From Candidatus Melainabacteria bacterium (GTDB taxonomy: Bacteria > Cyanobacteriota > Vampirovibrionia > Obscuribacterales > Obscuribacteraceae), in contig PLXC01000105.1 of NCBI GenBank assembly GCA_003151275.1, positions 55,585-95,128 of the forward strand: a DNA stretch of 39,544 bases, written 5' to 3'. Every line of letters starts with the position of its first letter. Positions within the stretch are counted from its first letter, which is position 1. Positions 22,599-30,291 of this stretch are shown here, piece by piece. The notes beneath the pieces were generated by a model that worked only from the letters and a program-made list of their open reading frames with translations, did not search any database and was not told where the DNA came from. The position numbers were made by a program, and so were the translations under genes.

Positions 22599-23891
22599 TT
22601 AGAACTCTCCTAATGCGTCTTCGTTGCCTTCAGGTTCAGCATCCATTCTTTGAGGCTCAGCAACAACTTCTTCGTGCTTACCGTTTTTACCATGCCCATT
22701 TCTGCAAAATTTTTCGTATTCCAAAAACGATGCTTTTAGGTCGGCGATCGAGTCTCCCCCAAACTTGTCAACCATGGCGTTCGCCAAAACCAAGCATACC
22801 ATCGCCCTGCAAACAACAGAAGCGGCGGCGATCGCACAAACATCCGAGCGTTCGTAATGCGCCTTTTGAGCCTCGAATTCCGGGAAGCTAAGAGAGTCCA
22901 AACCTTTGCGTAACGTCGGTATGGGCTTCATGTAGACGCGCACACAGAGTCTTTCGCCGTTGGTCATGCCGCCTTCTAAGCCGCCTGCATGATTCGTCTT
23001 CCTGCTGAAGGGATATCTCGCACTGCTATCTGTTGGATATATCGGATCGTGCACGCGTGAACCAAATTCACCAGCAGCTTCGACTCCGTCGCCGATTTCG
23101 ACGGCTTTCATCGCTTGGATGCTCAACACCGCCTGGGCCAGCAATCCGTCCAATCGTCTGTCCCACTGCGTATAGCTTCCCAATCCAACCGGTAAGCCAT
23201 CGACCACAACTTCAATCACTCCGCCCAAGCTATCGCCTTCTTGCCAGGTGGACTTGATCAGCTCCTTCATTGCTTCGGAAGCTTCGTCATCCAAGCAAAA
23301 CAGTTCGGACTGTACAACTTTTGCGTCTATTTCCTCAGCGCTCAAAGTCGTCGACTTTGATTTCGCTTTAACGGAGCCGACTTGAATCACGTGACTGGCA
23401 CTTTTGATCCCGAAGGTCTCAAGCAACTGACGACATACGCCGCCTGCAGCTACGCGCGAAGCCGTTTCCCTGGCACTGGCTCGCTCCAGAACATCTCTAA
23501 TATCTGTTTGACGGAATTTTAGTGTGCCTGCTAAATCAGCGTGACCCGGTCGAAATCTTTCAATCAGCTTTTTTTCGAATTGTTCAATTACTTCAGGCGA
23601 GCTCGAATCCACCGGTTCGATTGACATGACGTGACGCCAATTTTCAAAGTCACGATTGCGAATCATGAGCGCGATCGGCGCACCGGTAGTGATACCATGA
23701 CGGACGCCACCAATGATTTCAGCTTTGTCTTTCTCGATTTTCTGGCGGTTGCCGCGACCGTAACCTTGCTGTCTCCTCCACAAATCTTCATTGATCTGAT
23801 TCAAGTCCAGCTTCAGGCCCGCGGGCATTCCTTCAAGTACTGAGACCAAAGCAGGTCCATGAGATTCACCAGTTGTTAAAAAGCGCAACAT
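22599..23891 (-). CDS. aroC: Chorismate synthase
   Basis: Last common step: EPSP to chorismate, using reduced FMN. 430 aa. Conserved blocks: TTGESHGPALVSVLEGMPAGL, RQQGYGRGNRQKIEKD, RPGHADLAGTLKF, ASARETASRVAAGGV, TNHAGGLEGGMTNGE and RSDVCAIAAASVV. The core ends near residue 385, and the remaining 45 residues (NGHGKNGKHEEVV and an acidic end) form a charged extension not in the E. coli enzyme (361 aa). It is the first gene of the operon, divergent from aroA, with only 73 bp between start codons. On the minus strand TTGACA lies in that gap, but I see no good -10. Confidence 0.96.
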   Translation of the reverse strand: MLRFLTTGESHGPALVSVLEGMPAGLKLDLNQINEDLWRRQQGYGRGNRQKIEKDKAEIIGGVRHGITTGAPIALMIRNRDFENWRHVMSIEPVDSSSPEVIEQFEKKLIERFRPGHADLAGTLKFRQTDIRDVLERASARETASRVAAGGVCRQLLETFGIKSASHVIQVGSVKAKSKSTTLSAEEIDAKVVQSELFCLDDEASEAMKELIKSTWQEGDSLGGVIEVVVDGLPVGLGSYTQWDRRLDGLLAQAVLSIQAMKAVEIGDGVEAAGEFGSRVHDPIYPTDSSARYPFSRKTNHAGGLEGGMTNGERLCVRVYMKPIPTLRKGLDSLSFPEFEAQKAHYERSDVCAIAAASVVCRAMVCLVLANAMVDKFGGDSIADLKASFLEYEKFCRNGHGKNGKHEEVVAEPQRMDAEPEGNEDALGEF

Positions 23892-23931
23892 AAGTTTTGT
23901 CGATTCCGCCCTGTGAAAGTGTCAACAATCT

Positions 23932-23937
23932 TACAAT
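23932..23937 (+). promoter_or_regulatory. -10 box for aroA
   Basis: TACAAT immediately before an in-frame ATG at 23938. If used, transcription would start near 23944, which rules out that ATG and supports the start at 23965. The -35 is poor. Confidence 0.35.
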
Positions 23938-23964
23938 ATGACTTTCCGCGATTGGAGTTGTTCG

Positions 23965-25266
23965 ATGACGACTGAAACTAGTCTTCACGGTTCGCTTGCC
24001 GTGCCCGGTGACAAATCCATTTCGCACAGAGCGCTGATTTTTTCTGCTCTGTGCAAGGGAAGGGTCACTATTACAGGCTTGTCGCCAGCGGAAGATTGCC
24101 AAAGCAGCGCACACTGCATGACTGCGCTGGGGTTGACGATCACGCCGGACGCGAATGAAACTGGACGGCTAACAGTTGACAGCCCAGGGCTTGATGCGCT
24201 GACCGCACCAAAATCGGTGCTCGACGCCGGTAACAGCGGCACGACGATCCGCGTCATGAGCGGACTTGTAGCGGGGCGTCCGTTCATCTCTCAATTTGAC
24301 GGAGACCAGTCATTACGCAAACGCCCGATGTCACGAGTTTTGGACCTGCTCGCGCAGATGGGAGCGACTGTTAGTTTCGAAGCAAAGCAAGGATGTGCTC
24401 CCTTTTCCGTTAAGGGGACGCAGTTGACAGGAAAGCATTTTGATCTACCGGTTGCCTCTGCTCAAGTGCAAACTGCCTTACTTTTGGCGGGTCTTCAGGC
24501 GGAGGGCAGCACAGTTGTATCGCTGCCTCAGATTGCCAGGGACCACACATTGCGCATGTTTAGGCACATGGGAGTGCCATTCGCAGAGCCATCTGCAAAT
24601 AGTGTGCGAGTGGAAAAATTGCACAAGATGCTCGATGGATTCAGCCTCGACGTGCCTGCTGATATTTCGTCCGCAGCCTTCTTCATGGTAGGAGCAGCCT
24701 GTTTGAAGGATTCGGATATTACCCTTAAAAATTGCGGGGTTAATCCAGGCCGCACGTTGGTTATCGATGTGCTGCAAAGAATGGGCGCAAATATCGAAAT
24801 TCTGAACGCTCGAGAAGTGTCTGGGGAGCCTGTGGCTGACATTCGCGTCCGCTACGCGGGACGACTGCAGGGCACCACCATATTTGGTGACGAGGTGGCT
24901 TCAGGAGTTGATGAAATTCCAATTCTATCCATCGCGGGGGCTCTATGTGACGGGCAATTCGTCGTCGAAGGCGCAGGCGAACTGAGACACAAAGAGAGCG
25001 ACCGCTTGACGGCAATCACAACAAACTTGCGCAACATCGGCGCCGACGTCCAAGACAGCGAGGAAGGATTCACGCTCAAAGGGCAAGCAAAATTGCCCGG
25101 CAACTGCGAATGGGCGACCCACCTCGACCACCGGCTGGCAATGACAGGGTTGATTGTCAACTTGATTTGTCCAGGCGGAGTCAGACTCGAAGAGACCGAC
25201 TCAATTAAAATCTCGTATCCCACATTCCAACAAGATTTGGAGCAACTAACCCGGCAGCTAGTCTAG
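23965..25266 (+). CDS. aroA: 5-enolpyruvylshikimate-3-phosphate synthase
   Basis: Sixth shikimate step, adding enolpyruvyl from PEP to shikimate 3-phosphate. 433 aa. Motifs: LAVPGDKSISHRALI (active Lys), LDAGNSGTTIRVMSG, DGDQSLRKRPM, the late RHKESDRL and DHRLAM. LDAGNSGTT (rather than NAGTA) and QSLRKRPM are those of the common class. The ATG at 23965 is chosen since GGAG lies 7 nt before it. The ATG at 23938 adds nine residues but abuts a likely -10. The gene is divergent from aroC. Its last codons (RQLV, stop) are in a duplicated repeat that continues downstream, so the terminal residues may be repeat derived. Confidence 0.96.
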   Translation: MTTETSLHGSLAVPGDKSISHRALIFSALCKGRVTITGLSPAEDCQSSAHCMTALGLTITPDANETGRLTVDSPGLDALTAPKSVLDAGNSGTTIRVMSGLVAGRPFISQFDGDQSLRKRPMSRVLDLLAQMGATVSFEAKQGCAPFSVKGTQLTGKHFDLPVASAQVQTALLLAGLQAEGSTVVSLPQIARDHTLRMFRHMGVPFAEPSANSVRVEKLHKMLDGFSLDVPADISSAAFFMVGAACLKDSDITLKNCGVNPGRTLVIDVLQRMGANIEILNAREVSGEPVADIRVRYAGRLQGTTIFGDEVASGVDEIPILSIAGALCDGQFVVEGAGELRHKESDRLTAITTNLRNIGADVQDSEEGFTLKGQAKLPGNCEWATHLDHRLAMTGLIVNLICPGGVRLEETDSIKISYPTFQQDLEQLTRQLV

Positions 25267-25350
25267 CCTGGGAGCACCGGCAGCTAGTCTAGCCTAACCT
25301 GGGAGCGCCGGCATCCTTGCCGGCATCGATCCCCTCGGCATCGATCCCCT
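25251..25350. repeat. Composite repeat block (family B) between aroA and the HslV-like gene
   Basis: CCGGCAGCTAGTCTAGCC occurs twice (25251-25268, 25277-25294). Then AACCTGGGAGCGCCGG plus CATCCTTGCCGGCA (25296-25325), with hairpin TGCCGGC/GCCGGCA, and then CGGCATCGATCCCCT twice in tandem (25321-25335, 25336-25350). The 30-nt middle element recurs exactly at 39338-39367. Both flanking genes end inside the block. Confidence 0.9.
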
Positions 25351-26143
25351 AACCCTTCCTAGACTTAGGCTTAGTCTTCACAGCCTTCTTCGCCGTGCGA
25401 CGGACCTGAGCCGTGCTCGTAGCTCCTTTGGACTTTCGCTTAGGTTCCGCATTCACTTGCCGACCATTCGTCTTCAGTGACTTTCGCTCGACCGCGATCA
25501 GATCACCGGTTCCCAGGCGAATCGGCACTGTTTTCATAGATGCCTTGTGCGTTTTGTAGCCCTTAGATGCTTTCGTAAAGTCGCTCGCTTGAACCTCAAG
25601 CACGTCAAGCGGCTCCTTGCAATATATGGAGAAGTGGCAAGCGGCTTCCAGAGCCAAGCGGCAAATCTCTTCCCCATCATCCAGGACATCAAAAATCCCA
25701 TACAAACATCCTTGCGAATAGTCGGAGCCAGCTCCCTTGGCGGCAAAGCGCTCATACTCATGCACACTGAGATTGTTCGAAATCCCATAAATACTCGTAG
25801 GCGTCACCACCAGAAAAACGTTATACATCGTGGCGTAAGTGTCTTTCCCTGTATCAACAAGCGTGTAAGTCTTCTTCAACTCTGTGTACAGATCCAGAAA
25901 AAACGAGAAGACATGAGCTCGATCAGTAAACGGATTCTCCATCATCTTATGGTTGTTTTGGAACAAGTGTTCAATGACGTTATCGAGCAACGTATAGCCG
26001 CTAGTGGCCAGGTACGCGTGCCTCAGCTTCATGATCTTCGACCCGTTGATCAGATCCGTCGTATACTCGTTTCCGAAAGTTGTGATGCGATCTGCACCCA
26101 GAAAAACTCGCCCGTTCTTTTTTACAGCCACCAAAATAGTCAT
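25349..26143 (-). CDS. HslV/proteasome-like Ntn hydrolase with basic tail
   Basis: 264 aa. After Met removal the protein begins with Thr1, and TILVAVKKNGRVFLGADRITTFGN aligns without gaps to the HslV start, keeping the catalytic Thr1, Asp17 and Asn24; a Lys (NGSK, Lys35) lies two residues from the usual Lys33. The later KGAGSDYSQGCLYGI matches the GxGxxYA region. Proteasome-type N-terminal nucleophile hydrolases form ring peptidases. The core ends near residue 200, and the last 60 residues are Lys/Arg rich (KSKGATSTAQVRRTAKKAVK), unlike HslV, and might bind DNA or polyanions. No HslU or other ATPase gene is in the window. It may belong to a less studied proteasome-like group. Confidence 0.72.
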   Translation of the reverse strand: MTILVAVKKNGRVFLGADRITTFGNEYTTDLINGSKIMKLRHAYLATSGYTLLDNVIEHLFQNNHKMMENPFTDRAHVFSFFLDLYTELKKTYTLVDTGKDTYATMYNVFLVVTPTSIYGISNNLSVHEYERFAAKGAGSDYSQGCLYGIFDVLDDGEEICRLALEAACHFSIYCKEPLDVLEVQASDFTKASKGYKTHKASMKTVPIRLGTGDLIAVERKSLKTNGRQVNAEPKRKSKGATSTAQVRRTAKKAVKTKPKSRKG

Positions 26144-26177
26144 GAGTGTTTTGCATCCTTTACGATCACCTGGGTGT

Positions 26178-26195
26178 TAGATTATATTAAATCTA
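26178..26195. promoter_or_regulatory. AT-rich inverted repeat upstream of the HslV-like gene
   Basis: TAGATT (26178-26183) and AATCTA (26190-26195) form 6-bp arms around ATATTA, 35 nt upstream of the minus-strand start. The centre is -10-like. Possible promoter/operator; nothing else of note is in the 198-nt gap. Confidence 0.3.
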
Positions 26196-26341
26196 CGCAA
26201 GATCCGAGCCTATTTATCTACAAATGTCGTGCTGCGCTTGAGAAACTATTGAAAATGAGCGGCGTCTACATCAACAGGCAAATTAGTACGTAAGCGTGTC
26301 GACGTTCGGCGATACCACGCCTGTTCAAAAAGGAACTCGAA

Positions 26342-26914
26342 ATGAAGTGGCAGACATCGGTTTTCTCAGCTCTTTTGACTCTTACATTGTTAGGGCCAAT
26401 CGGAGCTCAAGCTCAGCGGATGGCATCGCCCGACGCACTAGCCTCCGGCGGTGGCGCAACTGGAGATAACCATATAGGTCAATGGTTCTATCGTTATGAC
26501 CAGATCAGACGCGGCGCTCAAATGAACCCGCAAGAACGCGTACGAGCTGACAACTTGATGTCCAAAGGTCTATCAATTGTGGTTCCGGGTCCTGAAAAAG
26601 CAATCACCGGACAGTTGCTGGTGAAACTGGTCAATCGAAATAAGGTTGCTGCTGACCAAATGAAGTTGTTACCACTCTACAAAGAAACGGAACAGTTGCA
26701 CCGCGGGTACTACCAGTATTTCGCTAATGCGCAGAGTCTTTTTTCAGATTATTTGAAAGTGCAAAATGACATACTCGCCCGTGATCAATCGGGCCGTATG
26801 ATCGCCGGACAATTGATGGGCAGAAAGCAAGAGTTGGCGTCGCTCGACGAAAACAACAAAGCCTTGGATGCTCAACTGCGTCAGCAGTATGGAATTCCAG
26901 CTTATCGTTACTAG
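26342..26914 (+). CDS. Secreted helical protein of unknown family
   Basis: 190 aa. Signal peptide MKWQTSVFSALLTLTLLGPIGAQA. The mature part starts with a Gly/Ser-rich piece (ASGGGATGDNHIG), followed by a mostly helical region rich in Gln, Leu and Lys (NLMSKGLSIVVPGPEKAITG, QLMGRKQELASLDENNKAL), with a possible coiled coil at about residues 150-180. There is no cysteine, so no disulfides or lipidation. AAGGAA lies 7-8 nt before the ATG. It is followed by a small hairpin repeat (26949-26975) that may end the transcript. The periplasmic role is unknown. Confidence 0.72.
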   Translation: MKWQTSVFSALLTLTLLGPIGAQAQRMASPDALASGGGATGDNHIGQWFYRYDQIRRGAQMNPQERVRADNLMSKGLSIVVPGPEKAITGQLLVKLVNRNKVAADQMKLLPLYKETEQLHRGYYQYFANAQSLFSDYLKVQNDILARDQSGRMIAGQLMGRKQELASLDENNKALDAQLRQQYGIPAYRY

Positions 26915-26948
26915 CAAAACTTTTGCGCTCCCGCACCGCTCGCATACG

Positions 26949-26975
26949 TTCTGCCACCGTGGGTGGCACCTAAGA
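26949..26975. repeat. Hairpin repeat family D, copy 1
   Basis: TTCTGCCACC-GTG-GGTGGCACCTAAGA with a perfect 7-bp stem (TGCCACC/GGTGGCA). A second copy lies at 28207-28231. Confidence 0.7.
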
Positions 26976-26991
26976 TTCTGGCACTCTAAAA

Positions 26992-27327
26992 TCAAGCTGC
27001 GCCTTTTCGTTTGACAGTTACCTGGACATCATAGCCAAGCTTTATTAGCCAGCTCATAAGCATGTCGACAGAGAATTCTCCGATGTGGCCTTGAAAGAGA
27101 TCGGACACACGAGGTTGTTGAACTCCTAATGCTTTGGCGGCTTGTATTTGCGTCCAGTCACGCTCCTTGATTATGCGCTTGATCTGCGAAATCAAGTCTG
27201 AGCGAACGAGCAAGTTAGCTGCTTCTTCATCATCAAAGCCTAGATCCTTGAAGATGTTATCAGAGGCTTCCTCAAACATTGTTTGAGTGTCTTTGCGGAT
27301 TTTGGCGCTCGGCTTCGATTTCGGCAT
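26992..27327 (-). CDS. XRE-family HTH protein, orphan HigA-like antitoxin
   Basis: 111 aa from the ATG at 27327, which has AAGGAG 5 nt upstream (a GTG at 27333 overlaps that site). The HTH lies at about residues 58-85 (TQIQAAKALGVQQPRVSDLFQG), followed by FSVDMLMSWLIKLGYDVQVTVK, the C-terminal layout of XRE regulators that pair with RelE/Gp49-like HigB toxins. The toxin gene normally lies just upstream in the same direction, but 27334-27484 holds no such frame, so this is an orphan. Its promoter has a consensus -10 with a near-perfect palindrome in the spacer, so autorepression is likely. It may be a remnant antitoxin or an independent regulator. Confidence 0.83.
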   Translation of the reverse strand: MPKSKPSAKIRKDTQTMFEEASDNIFKDLGFDDEEAANLLVRSDLISQIKRIIKERDWTQIQAAKALGVQQPRVSDLFQGHIGEFSVDMLMSWLIKLGYDVQVTVKRKGAA

Positions 27328-27348
27328 AGGCACTCCTTCATCGCTCCT

Positions 27349-27377
27349 ATTATAAAAGTACTTCTATATTTACGCAA
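27349..27377 (-). promoter_or_regulatory. Promoter/operator of the XRE gene
   Basis: Minus strand: TTGCGT (-35, 27377-27372), a 17-bp spacer, TATAAT (-10, 27354-27349). The 18-bp imperfect palindrome TATAAAAGTACTTCTATA (27351-27368, one mismatched pair) fills the spacer, the typical site for a self-repressing XRE protein. Confidence 0.65.
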
Positions 27378-27484
27378 TAGTGAATCAAGCGTTATAAGTT
27401 ATTGGGACATAACCAGCGAACGCGAACTTAGAATCCTTCAATTGGAATGATAAAGTGATACCAGCAGTTCTAACCAAAAGAACA

Positions 27485-27652
27485 ATGATGACAAAGAAAG
27501 AGCTATTTCTAAAAACTTTATGGATTCCAGTCGGAGTCGGAGTCGAAGTCTACGTGTTGTTTGTTTTAAACTTGGGAGATGTATGGGTGATTCGCGTGTC
27601 CGCCATCGCATTGTTATGTCTTGCCTTCATCCTTGATTCATCGGGTCGTTAG
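27485..27652 (+). CDS. Small membrane protein (55 aa)
   Basis: Begins MMTKKELFLKTLW, with two hydrophobic segments (IPVGVGVEVYVLFVL and VIRVSAIALLCLAFIL) joined by NLGDVW, so a helical hairpin in the membrane is likely. A GTG at 27455 is in frame but the double ATG at 27485 is favoured. No binding site stands out, so the gene is less certain. It lies 59 nt before the start of the next gene, possibly cotranscribed with it. Confidence 0.5.
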   Translation: MMTKKELFLKTLWIPVGVGVEVYVLFVLNLGDVWVIRVSAIALLCLAFILDSSGR

Positions 27653-27711
27653 AAGGTCAACTGAGTTTATTTTTGGTGTTAGCCCACAGCAATTCTTGCC
27701 AGTACATCTCT

Positions 27712-28173
27712 ATGCCAGATTTATGTGACCAACTTATCGAACTACTAGGTAAGCCAGGTATTAACAGCGATGTTTTGAAGCGGCTGACTCAAGATATTGG
27801 TGAGACACCTGTTCACCACGACACACATCCCAGACTCTGGTTCTACGACTTTCCTCAGTCGGGAATCATCCTGGATTTTGATAGCAAACACCAAATGTTC
27901 ACGGCAGTGACACTTTTCATATCAATTGTGCCAGACGAAAATGGAGACCTTGGACCAGGTAGACCCTACAGCGGTAACCTTCCTTTTGGCATAAACAAAA
28001 GCGATACATTCGAAGAGGTTGAAGCAAAACTTCCAGGCGGTGCCACGACTGTTAAAGACTATCGATTTCACGCCGACCTACGCCCTCTGATTGTCCAATT
28101 CCACTTCAAGCCTGGACGGACTGAATCGAAGATGTTGTTTGTATCGGTTGATTATTTAAGATCTGGCCATTGA
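27712..28173 (+). CDS. Imm-like conserved hypothetical protein
   Basis: 153 aa from the ATG at 27712 (TTG/GTG at 27673-27676 also in frame). Pattern: an N-terminal helix with LIELLGKPGI, then WFYDFPQSGIILDFDSKHQMFTAVTLFIS, then GNLPFGINKSDTFEEVEAKL, and a final beta strand FVSVDYL. This order (short helix, W-YxFxxxGI-LxFD, LPFGI..S..EVE..LG) is one I associate with immunity-type or DUF proteins of mixed gene islands; I cannot name the family. No signal peptide. A hairpin repeat follows at 28207. Confidence 0.62.
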   Translation: MPDLCDQLIELLGKPGINSDVLKRLTQDIGETPVHHDTHPRLWFYDFPQSGIILDFDSKHQMFTAVTLFISIVPDENGDLGPGRPYSGNLPFGINKSDTFEEVEAKLPGGATTVKDYRFHADLRPLIVQFHFKPGRTESKMLFVSVDYLRSGH

Positions 28174-28206
28174 ATGCATGCCAATAGCAATTGCGAAGCC
28201 TGATGA

Positions 28207-28231
28207 TTCTGCCACCATAAGTGGCACTAAG
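28207..28231. repeat. Hairpin repeat family D, copy 2
   Basis: TTCTGCCACC-ATAA-GTGGCAC-TAAGA; stem TGCCAC/GTGGCA. It matches the copy at 26949, and together they bracket the XRE/small membrane/Imm-like genes. Confidence 0.7.
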
Positions 28232-28330
28232 AAAACGATCAATGTTCTCGCATAAACAAGGTAAATCCAAGGGCGAACCGCGTTATCCGCATATTTACCG
28301 TATAACTGTTATGCTAAAAGGATTCACTAC

Positions 28331-28918
28331 GTGAGGCTCTCGTCCTTGTCACTGCTTAAACAATTCCATCTATCTGAAACTCTCTTCAGAAGGAAGTATT
28401 CCAGGATTTGGCTTCCAATGCTAAGCATAGTCGCAATACTCGGGATCGTTTTGGTTGCCTTTCCATGGACTTTAGGATGGATTATAACGACGGTAGAGTT
28501 TAGTTTGATCTCCGCAACATTTTCGTTATTGCTTTTCTTGCCCATCTATTTTCTAATACCTAGAAAATCGAGGTGGTCAGTGCGCCGCCAATTCCTGGCC
28601 GCATTCATTGGATGGTCTATGGGCTTATCACTGTGCTGCGTGTGGTGCTGGCACGCACATTCGTATACGGAGGTCATTCCTGTGAGCCAAAGATGGGCCG
28701 GCATTCGATCGAGCGATCAATATTGGGAAACGGTAACAGTCGGGCAGGAACTTTTAGTCGCTAGAGATTTGCTTGAACGCGGCCTTGACTTTGCCATCTG
28801 TGGACTTTTCATTGCAACTTTTGCAGTGGAGGTTTGGGATCGCCGAAGGCAAAGGGTGACAAACGGTTTTGACCTTATTTCATCTGAGCAGATCCGTAGA
28901 TTAAAAGGCTCCCAATAA
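28331..28918 (+). CDS. Membrane protein with three to four helices
   Basis: 195 aa, GTG start with AAAGG/AAGGA about 10 nt upstream. Hydrophobic segments: MLSIVAILGIVLVAFPWTLG (about residues 31-50), TTVEFSLISATFSLLLFLPIYFLI (53-76), FLAAFIGWSMGLSLCCVWC (88-106) and a late FAICGLFIATFAV. Between the third and fourth is a soluble loop of about 50 residues. The N-terminus and C-terminus are basic, so both probably face the cytoplasm. No family recognised. Confidence 0.65.
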   Translation: MRLSSLSLLKQFHLSETLFRRKYSRIWLPMLSIVAILGIVLVAFPWTLGWIITTVEFSLISATFSLLLFLPIYFLIPRKSRWSVRRQFLAAFIGWSMGLSLCCVWCWHAHSYTEVIPVSQRWAGIRSSDQYWETVTVGQELLVARDLLERGLDFAICGLFIATFAVEVWDRRRQRVTNGFDLISSEQIRRLKGSQ

Positions 28919-28972
28919 ACATTTGTATTGCCAATTCGGAGAGCCTAAGATCGCGAGACAATTTCCAGGCAG

Positions 28973-29737
28973 TCACAAAGGAAAATCGCCTTTACGCGAG
29001 TACAGTTTTTGTAGAGTGTTTAGATCGCGCTGTGAGATGCGTGAGTATTCGTCTGTGTCTTTAAACATCATGTCGCCGCGTTCTGGACTGTGCCCGATTA
29101 AACCAAGAGCGTGACCAAGTTCGTGAGTGAGTATGTTCTGCAACAAGAGCAGCCTATGATCCGGCTCTCGAGCCTCGATTACATCGAGGTTAACCTCAAT
29201 GATTTGAGGAGCCACAGTTCCTGTTTTTTGCGATGCGAATGGAAACAGTCCTCCTGTTTTCACCTTCCATTCAGTAATCGTGTGGGCACCAAATTCGGTG
29301 CTACTACGATCCGAAGGCATGCCGAGATGAGACCAAATGATGCTAATACGCGCCTGCGGCTGAGCGCCAACCGGTGCAAATTTAATCATGGAGTTCGTGC
29401 GCGTTTCCCAGGTCTGAAGTGCCTTGTTGCAGGCGTCTACGTAGGTTGGCTGATTAGGCTGAATGAACACTGGGATTGGCATAGCGTTGAACCGAAAAAC
29501 TCTTCCACTGGTGCCAAGCATTATCTGATCAAAATAATCCGTCGCCGGTTTGAATCCGTCTTGCTCAATCCTCAGGAAATGAGGAGGTGCAACGTCTATG
29601 GGTGGCAAATAATTCGATAAAGGCAGATATTGATTCGGACCAGAAGTTTGTGCAACAGGTTGTGCGATTGCAATACTGCCCAGCCAGTAGACGGATATCA
29701 GTAAAAGACTTACGGACTGGTATCTAATGCAGTTCAC
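28973..29737 (-). CDS. Secreted matrixin-like zinc metalloprotease
   Basis: 254 aa. Signal peptide (YQSVSLLLISVYWLGSIAIA), a Pro-rich stretch, then a metzincin catalytic domain with FRFNAMPIPVFIQPN at its start, NILTHELGHALGLIGHS (zinc His205 and His209, Glu206, third His216 in the HExxHxxGxxGH variant frequent in bacterial matrixins) and a Met-turn DMMF about 10 residues later. It is probably an active exported peptidase. Its GTG start overlaps the upstream AbiTii-like gene's TGA (GTGA, 29737-29734), so the two are translationally coupled. It was likely made with, or after, that neighbour. The target is unknown. Confidence 0.85.
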   Translation of the reverse strand: MNCIRYQSVSLLLISVYWLGSIAIAQPVAQTSGPNQYLPLSNYLPPIDVAPPHFLRIEQDGFKPATDYFDQIMLGTSGRVFRFNAMPIPVFIQPNQPTYVDACNKALQTWETRTNSMIKFAPVGAQPQARISIIWSHLGMPSDRSSTEFGAHTITEWKVKTGGLFPFASQKTGTVAPQIIEVNLDVIEAREPDHRLLLLQNILTHELGHALGLIGHSPERGDMMFKDTDEYSRISQRDLNTLQKLYSRKGDFPL

Positions 29738-30291
29738 CGCTCATTGGGAGCCAGCTTCAACTCCTGAATGACAGACTCGATGAAGTCACAAAGCTTGAGG
29801 CGAACTGCATCGTACACTCGAGCCAACTCCTTCGACCAACAGTAAAATTCAGCACCACTTCCTTCATCGGTGGTCATACTAAACAAACTAGTTTCTGGTT
29901 CCTGCATATCATCCAGCTGAGTTTCAATCTGCTGAATGCCGATATTGCAGAAAATGCTCTTCTCCGCGAGGTGACGCTCATCGCAACAGACAAGCTTGCC
30001 GTTGGTGTCTAACTTTCCCCAGGCGCCGGACAGAAAGCGGTACATCGGCACTTCCAAATCCGATTTTCTAGGCGCCGGCAAGAATATCGAAAACTGGCGC
30101 AGGCGAGGCTTTTCGTAAAGGCTGGATAGGTCATCCTTGCGATAACCCAACAGTTCACGATTCAGCCAAATCAGCCGGTCTGCTGGTAACCGGTCACGCA
30201 AGTATCTGAAAACAATGAGCAGCGCGTCAGAGAGCTTCATCTCCCGACGACGGAGCTGCCGACGGACCTGGTGCAGTTGTTGGTATAGCAT
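29734..30291 (-). CDS. AbiTii-like protein
   Basis: 185 aa, cytoplasmic. The N-terminal 60 residues (LHQVRRQLRRREMKLSDALLIVFRYLRDRLPADRLIWLNRELLGY) match, as I recall it, the AbiTii domain pattern: a leading helix, LSDALxxxxxLAxxL, then W-xxELxGY. AbiTii domains are linked to abortive-infection-type phage defence in other bacteria, though the mechanism is not clear. The rest is a helical domain of unknown type (ERHLAEKSIFCNIGIQQIE, ELARVYDAVRLKLCDFIES). No membrane segment. The call rests on memory of a motif. The coupled matrixin gene suggests a two-gene unit, unusual for AbiTii. Confidence 0.5.
   Translation of the reverse strand: MLYQQLHQVRRQLRRREMKLSDALLIVFRYLRDRLPADRLIWLNRELLGYRKDDLSSLYEKPRLRQFSIFLPAPRKSDLEVPMYRFLSGAWGKLDTNGKLVCCDERHLAEKSIFCNIGIQQIETQLDDMQEPETSLFSMTTDEGSGAEFYCWSKELARVYDAVRLKLCDFIESVIQELKLAPNER

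Noticed and set aside
25547..26293. 248-aa plus-strand frame opposite the HslV-like gene
   Set aside because: Shadow frame: the minus strand encodes the recognisable Thr1/Asp17 hydrolase; the plus frame has no family features.
29111..29620. 169-aa plus-strand frame opposite the matrixin
   Set aside because: Antisense of a clear metalloprotease with the zinc motif.
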